Made by a program: the position numbers and the translations under genes. Below the pieces are notes generated by a model. That model was not told the origin of the DNA. It saw nothing but the letters and a program-made list of their open reading frames with translations, and did no database searches. From the NCBI GenBank assembly GCA_017513365.1, contig JAFXFY010000118.1:1-8693 (forward strand): 8,693 nucleotides of DNA, in the 5' to 3' direction. Below, piece after piece: positions 5,981-8,693 of this stretch. Origin of the DNA: Alphaproteobacteria bacterium. Its GTDB lineage: Bacteria > Pseudomonadota > Alphaproteobacteria > CAAHEQ01 > UBA3637. Positions within the stretch are counted from its first letter, which is position 1. Each line of letters opens with the position of its first letter.

Positions 5981-6889
5981 ATGTATTTAACCACAAGTCA
6001 GGCATCTGATCCTATTATTATGATGCCAATTTTAAAACAAATTGTTGGACCAAGATTGGATAATTATCAAAAATTAACCTCTGCAAATGCTTTTGTTTAT
6101 CAAGTCGGGGAAGACTATGTTAAATTTCCTAATATGTTGTGTGCTGAAAAAGCATTGCGACGTGAAATAGAGCTTTCCAATTTTTTGAGTAAGCGAGTAT
6201 CTTTTAGTGTCCCATATTTTGAATATGGACAAATTACAACTTGCTTAAATGGTGAAGATTGTAATTTATTTTTTGCAAAATCCAAAAAAATTAGAGGTAT
6301 TCCTTTGTATCAAGCAACAATGCGAGCTGTTCCTCATACGACATTTGCGACATCATTGGTGGATGTATTGGACGAGCTTCATTCTATTAATATAACGGAT
6401 ATATCGGCTTTAGGGGTTCCTTCATTTAAAGCGCGCATTGGGAAATTAATGGGAATGGTTATTCAGTCAGACCAAATCCATCTTAAAACTAAAAAAAGTA
6501 TTTTTAATAAAATTCGATCACAATTGGGGGCGAATGAAAAAGATGTTTTGTGCCATCGGGATTTACATGGAGCAAATATTTTTGTAAATCCTTTATCTGG
6601 AGTGGTAACGGGATTATTGGATTTTGGTATGGCAGAAGTGGCGCCTCCGGCAATAGAAATAGCCGATATGAGTGTGTATGCAAATATGGGATTGGTTTCG
6701 CGAATAGCTGAAATGTATCGGATGAAAACGGGGCGCGATTTGGGTAATTTGTATTTGTATCATGCGGGGGATAGAGATAAATGGTTGCAAGGATTGATTG
6801 TATCTTGTGCCAAAGAGTTGAATGTGCCGGTTAAAATTATTTCCAATCAAATTTCTCGGGTGGAAAAACACGGGCGAGTTAATGGATAG
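5981..6889 (+). CDS. APH/choline-kinase-fold phosphotransferase 2, substrate unknown
   Basis: A 302-residue paralogue of the gene before it. The key residues are present: Lys48 in DYVKFP, Glu62 and Glu64 in REIELSNFL, catalytic loop CHRDLHGAN (His192, Asp194, Asn199), and LLDFG (Asp214), followed by AEVAPPAIEIADMSVY, the region where APH-type enzymes carry a conserved acidic helix. It shares the N-terminal phrase L-x-x-IVG with kinase 1 but is otherwise well diverged, so this is an old duplication or two related enzymes brought together. The ATG at 5981 has AAGGGGA 6 nt upstream, formed by the last codons of kinase 1; the 2-nt intergenic gap implies coupled translation and roughly matched amounts, and so a joint pathway or a heteromeric enzyme. 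Cytoplasmic. Substrate not predictable from sequence. Confidence 0.93.
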   Translation: MYLTTSQASDPIIMMPILKQIVGPRLDNYQKLTSANAFVYQVGEDYVKFPNMLCAEKALRREIELSNFLSKRVSFSVPYFEYGQITTCLNGEDCNLFFAKSKKIRGIPLYQATMRAVPHTTFATSLVDVLDELHSINITDISALGVPSFKARIGKLMGMVIQSDQIHLKTKKSIFNKIRSQLGANEKDVLCHRDLHGANIFVNPLSGVVTGLLDFGMAEVAPPAIEIADMSVYANMGLVSRIAEMYRMKTGRDLGNLYLYHAGDRDKWLQGLIVSCAKELNVPVKIISNQISRVEKHGRVNG

Positions 6890-6910
6890 AAAAACGTTAA
6901 AAAATATCTG

Positions 6911-6939
6911 TTCCCCTCTTGATTTTTGGGGGATTTTTT
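6911..6939 (+). terminator. Weak intrinsic terminator after the kinase pair
   Basis: TCCCC (6912-6916) pairs with GGGGA (6929-6933), one T-G wobble extends the stem, and six T (6934-6939) follow. The loop is long (about 10 nt), so termination may be partial and allow some read-through into ileS. Confidence 0.6.
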
Positions 6940-6947
6940 GGCATAAT
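6919..6947 (+). promoter_or_regulatory. Promoter of ileS, overlapping the upstream terminator
   Basis: TTGATT (6919-6924), exactly 17 bp ending TGG (extended -10 TGn), then CATAAT (6942-6947, 5/6). The start near 6954 leaves a leader of about 26 nt, too short for a T-box or other large riboswitch. Confidence 0.75.
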
Positions 6948-6979
6948 AACTCATTATTTTTTAAAAAGGGAAAATTACT

Positions 6980-8693
6980 ATGACAAAAATGAAACATTAT
7001 CCGGTTTTGGATGCCAAGATGTCTTTTCCGAAAATGGAAGAAGATGTTATCAACTATTGGGAAACACATAACACATTTGAAAAGTCCGTCAGCCAACGAG
7101 AAGGTGCTGAAGAATTTAACTTCTATGATGGTCCTCCGTTTGCAAATGGATTGCCGCACTATGGTCATATCATGGTGTCTTATGTAAAAGATACAATTGC
7201 CCGTTTCCAAACGATGGCGGGGAAAAAAGTGGAACGCCGTTTGGGATGGGATTGCCACGGATTGCCGGCCGAAATGAGTGCCGAAAAGCAATTAGGTGTT
7301 TCTGGTCATAAGGCAATTGAAGAATACGGTATCGCTAAATTTAATGATTTTTGTCGTAAAGACGTGTTGAAATATGCCGGTATTTGGGTGGATATGTTTA
7401 AACGTATCGGCCGTTGGGTGGATTTTAACCATGACTATAAAACAATGGATTTATCCTTTATGGAATCCGTTATCCATAACTTTAAAGTATTATATGACAA
7501 AGGATTGGTTTACGAAGGATATCGTGTACAACCGTATTCTTGGGCGGCTCAAACACCGGTCTCAAACTTTGAAGTTAACCAAGCATACCGTGATAAAACA
7601 GATACTTCCGTTACCGTTTTATTTAAATTAGGCAGTGGTATGAATTTGCTTGTTTGGACAACAACGCCTTGGACATTGCCATCAAACTTAATGATTGCGG
7701 TAGGGGCCGATATTGATTATGCCGTTATGGAAGAAGATGGTGAAAAATATGTGTTGGCCGAAGCCTTATTACCTCGCTATAAACAACAACTGCAACATGC
7801 CACTCAAGTTGCCACAATTAAAGGGTCTGAATTGGTTGGCCAAACATATGAACCGATGTTCCCATACTTTAAGGACTTAAAAAATGAGGGATGCTTTACA
7901 GTCTTAGCCGGTGATTTTGTGTCCACTGAAGATGGTTCCGGTATCGTTCACATTGCCCCGGGATTTGGTGAAGACGACTTTAACGTTTGTATGGCCGTTC
8001 GTAAAGATTTCCCGATTGTGTGTCCGGTGGATGAAGCCGGTTGCTTTACCGCCGAAGTACCCGATTACGAAGGTAAACAAGTTTTTGATACGAATGAGCC
8101 GATTTTGGCATGGTTAAAAGAAAATCGTAAATTAGTTAAAAAAGAACAAATTGTTCACTCTTATCCGTATTGTTGGCGCACGGATACACCGCTTATCTAT
8201 AAAGCCATGAGTTCTTGGTTTGTGAAAGTAACGGACTTTAAAGATGAGATGTTAAAAACAAATGATCAAATCACCTGGACACCGGATAACATTAAATACG
8301 GTCGTTTTGGAAAAGGGTTGGAATCTGCTCCGGATTGGAACATTTCCCGTAACCGTTTCTGGGGGGCTCCGTTGCCGGTGTGGAAATCCGATAATCCGGA
8401 CTTCCCAAGAACGGATGTGTTTGGTTCGGTGGCCGAAATTAAAGCCGCTACCGGTTTTGATGTCACGGATTTACACCGTCCGATGATTGATGATGTGGTT
8501 TATCCGAATCCGGATGACCCAAGCGGTAAAACAATGATGCGCCGTGTGCCGTATGTGTTTGACTGTTGGTTTGAATCCGGTTCTATGCCTCAAGGACAAG
8601 TGCATTATCCGTTTGAACGTAAAGAATGGTTTGAAAATCATTTTCCGGCCGACTTTATTGTGGAAGGGATTGACCAAACACGCGGTTGGTTCT
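6980..8693 (+). CDS. ileS: Isoleucyl-tRNA synthetase, type 2 (eukaryote-like), N-terminal part
   Basis: The frame runs from the ATG at 6980 past the right edge, showing 571 residues of a protein that is about 1,030-1,100 residues in this type. It charges tRNA(Ile) with isoleucine in the cytoplasm and edits misactivated valine. Visible in order: the nucleotide-binding HIGH motif as GLPHYGHI (His60-His63), GWDCHGLP (89-96), the CP1 editing domain with its threonine-rich TTTPWTLPS (227-235) and GSGIVHIAPGFGEDDF (319-334), then CWFESGSMP (from about 529) and IDQTRGWF at the edge. KMSKS and the anticodon-binding domain lie beyond the window. PFANGLPHYGHI is the wording of the eukaryotic/archaeal-like type-2 enzymes, not the usual bacterial type 1 (which reads like PYANGxIHIGHA). 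Start supported by AAAGGGA with 8-nt spacing. It has its own promoter at 6919-6947. Confidence 0.97.
   Translation, partial: MTKMKHYPVLDAKMSFPKMEEDVINYWETHNTFEKSVSQREGAEEFNFYDGPPFANGLPHYGHIMVSYVKDTIARFQTMAGKKVERRLGWDCHGLPAEMSAEKQLGVSGHKAIEEYGIAKFNDFCRKDVLKYAGIWVDMFKRIGRWVDFNHDYKTMDLSFMESVIHNFKVLYDKGLVYEGYRVQPYSWAAQTPVSNFEVNQAYRDKTDTSVTVLFKLGSGMNLLVWTTTPWTLPSNLMIAVGADIDYAVMEEDGEKYVLAEALLPRYKQQLQHATQVATIKGSELVGQTYEPMFPYFKDLKNEGCFTVLAGDFVSTEDGSGIVHIAPGFGEDDFNVCMAVRKDFPIVCPVDEAGCFTAEVPDYEGKQVFDTNEPILAWLKENRKLVKKEQIVHSYPYCWRTDTPLIYKAMSSWFVKVTDFKDEMLKTNDQITWTPDNIKYGRFGKGLESAPDWNISRNRFWGAPLPVWKSDNPDFPRTDVFGSVAEIKAATGFDVTDLHRPMIDDVVYPNPDDPSGKTMMRRVPYVFDCWFESGSMPQGQVHYPFERKEWFENHFPADFIVEGIDQTRGWF

Noticed and set aside
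5650..5994. 114-codon and 89-codon minus-strand frames under kinase 1
   Set aside because: They are antisense to the catalytic loop region of a well-supported kinase and have no start signals.
5088..6889. Aminoglycoside resistance genes
   Set aside because: The fold and catalytic motifs are shared by choline, fructosamine, homoserine and many other kinases; no residue pattern specific to a named resistance enzyme was seen.
6890..6979. T-box or other riboswitch upstream of ileS
   Set aside because: The predicted leader is only about 26 nt and the one hairpin present fits a terminator for the preceding operon; there is no room for a specifier stem or antiterminator.
6614..7291. 225-codon open frame on the minus strand
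   Set aside because: It lies antisense to the end of kinase 2, the ileS promoter and the conserved start of ileS; its His/Phe/Ile-rich translation resembles no protein and it is a shadow of those genes.

Overview
The window looks like chromosomal DNA of a moderately AT-rich bacterium. The best guess is a host-associated alphaproteobacterium (Rickettsiales/Holosporales or gut-dwelling Rhodospirillales-like). This rests on the GatB signature wording (DLNRSGVGLMEIV, close to alphaproteobacterial GatB as I remember it), a eukaryote-like type-2 isoleucyl-tRNA synthetase, reliance on GatCAB, and a serpin gene. The taxonomic call is inference and could be wrong at order level.

Layout. (1) 1-516 (+): the C-terminal half of a serpin, open at the left edge, with a textbook inhibitory hinge and an unusually long, arginine-rich reactive loop. 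A strong bidirectional terminator at 539-567 separates it from a convergent operon. (2) 586-3815 (-): complete gatC-gatA-gatB operon for the tRNA-dependent amidotransferase, with a clear promoter at 3845-3873 and 4-nt gaps between genes. (3) 3987-4280 (+): a small exported or lipoprotein-like protein with its own promoter and terminator. (4) 4454-4924 (-): an orphan 156-residue protein with its own promoter and terminator. (5) 5088-6889 (+): two tandem, diverged APH/choline-kinase-fold phosphotransferases, transcribed divergently from the orphan gene out of a compact, near-symmetrical promoter region. (6) 6980 to the right edge (+): the 5' two-thirds or so of the expected coding span of a type-2 ileS, with its promoter laid over the kinase operon's terminator.

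How it fits together. GatCAB and IleRS are translation housekeeping: GatCAB makes Gln-tRNA(Gln) and/or Asn-tRNA(Asn), and IleRS charges tRNA(Ile). The accessory cargo consists of the serpin, the two small orphan proteins and the kinase pair. These are the parts most likely tied to a host-associated lifestyle, and none can be given a precise substrate from sequence alone. The non-coding parts are unusually readable. Five promoters share a TTGAtt/TTGACA, 17-bp, TATAAT-like layout with leaders of roughly 23-28 nt (longer for the kinases). Three tight gene junctions build the downstream Shine-Dalgarno from the last sense codons before a TAA stop. No RNA gene, CRISPR array, insertion sequence or integrase was seen. 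Every stretch over about 120 bases between genes is accounted for by promoters and terminators.
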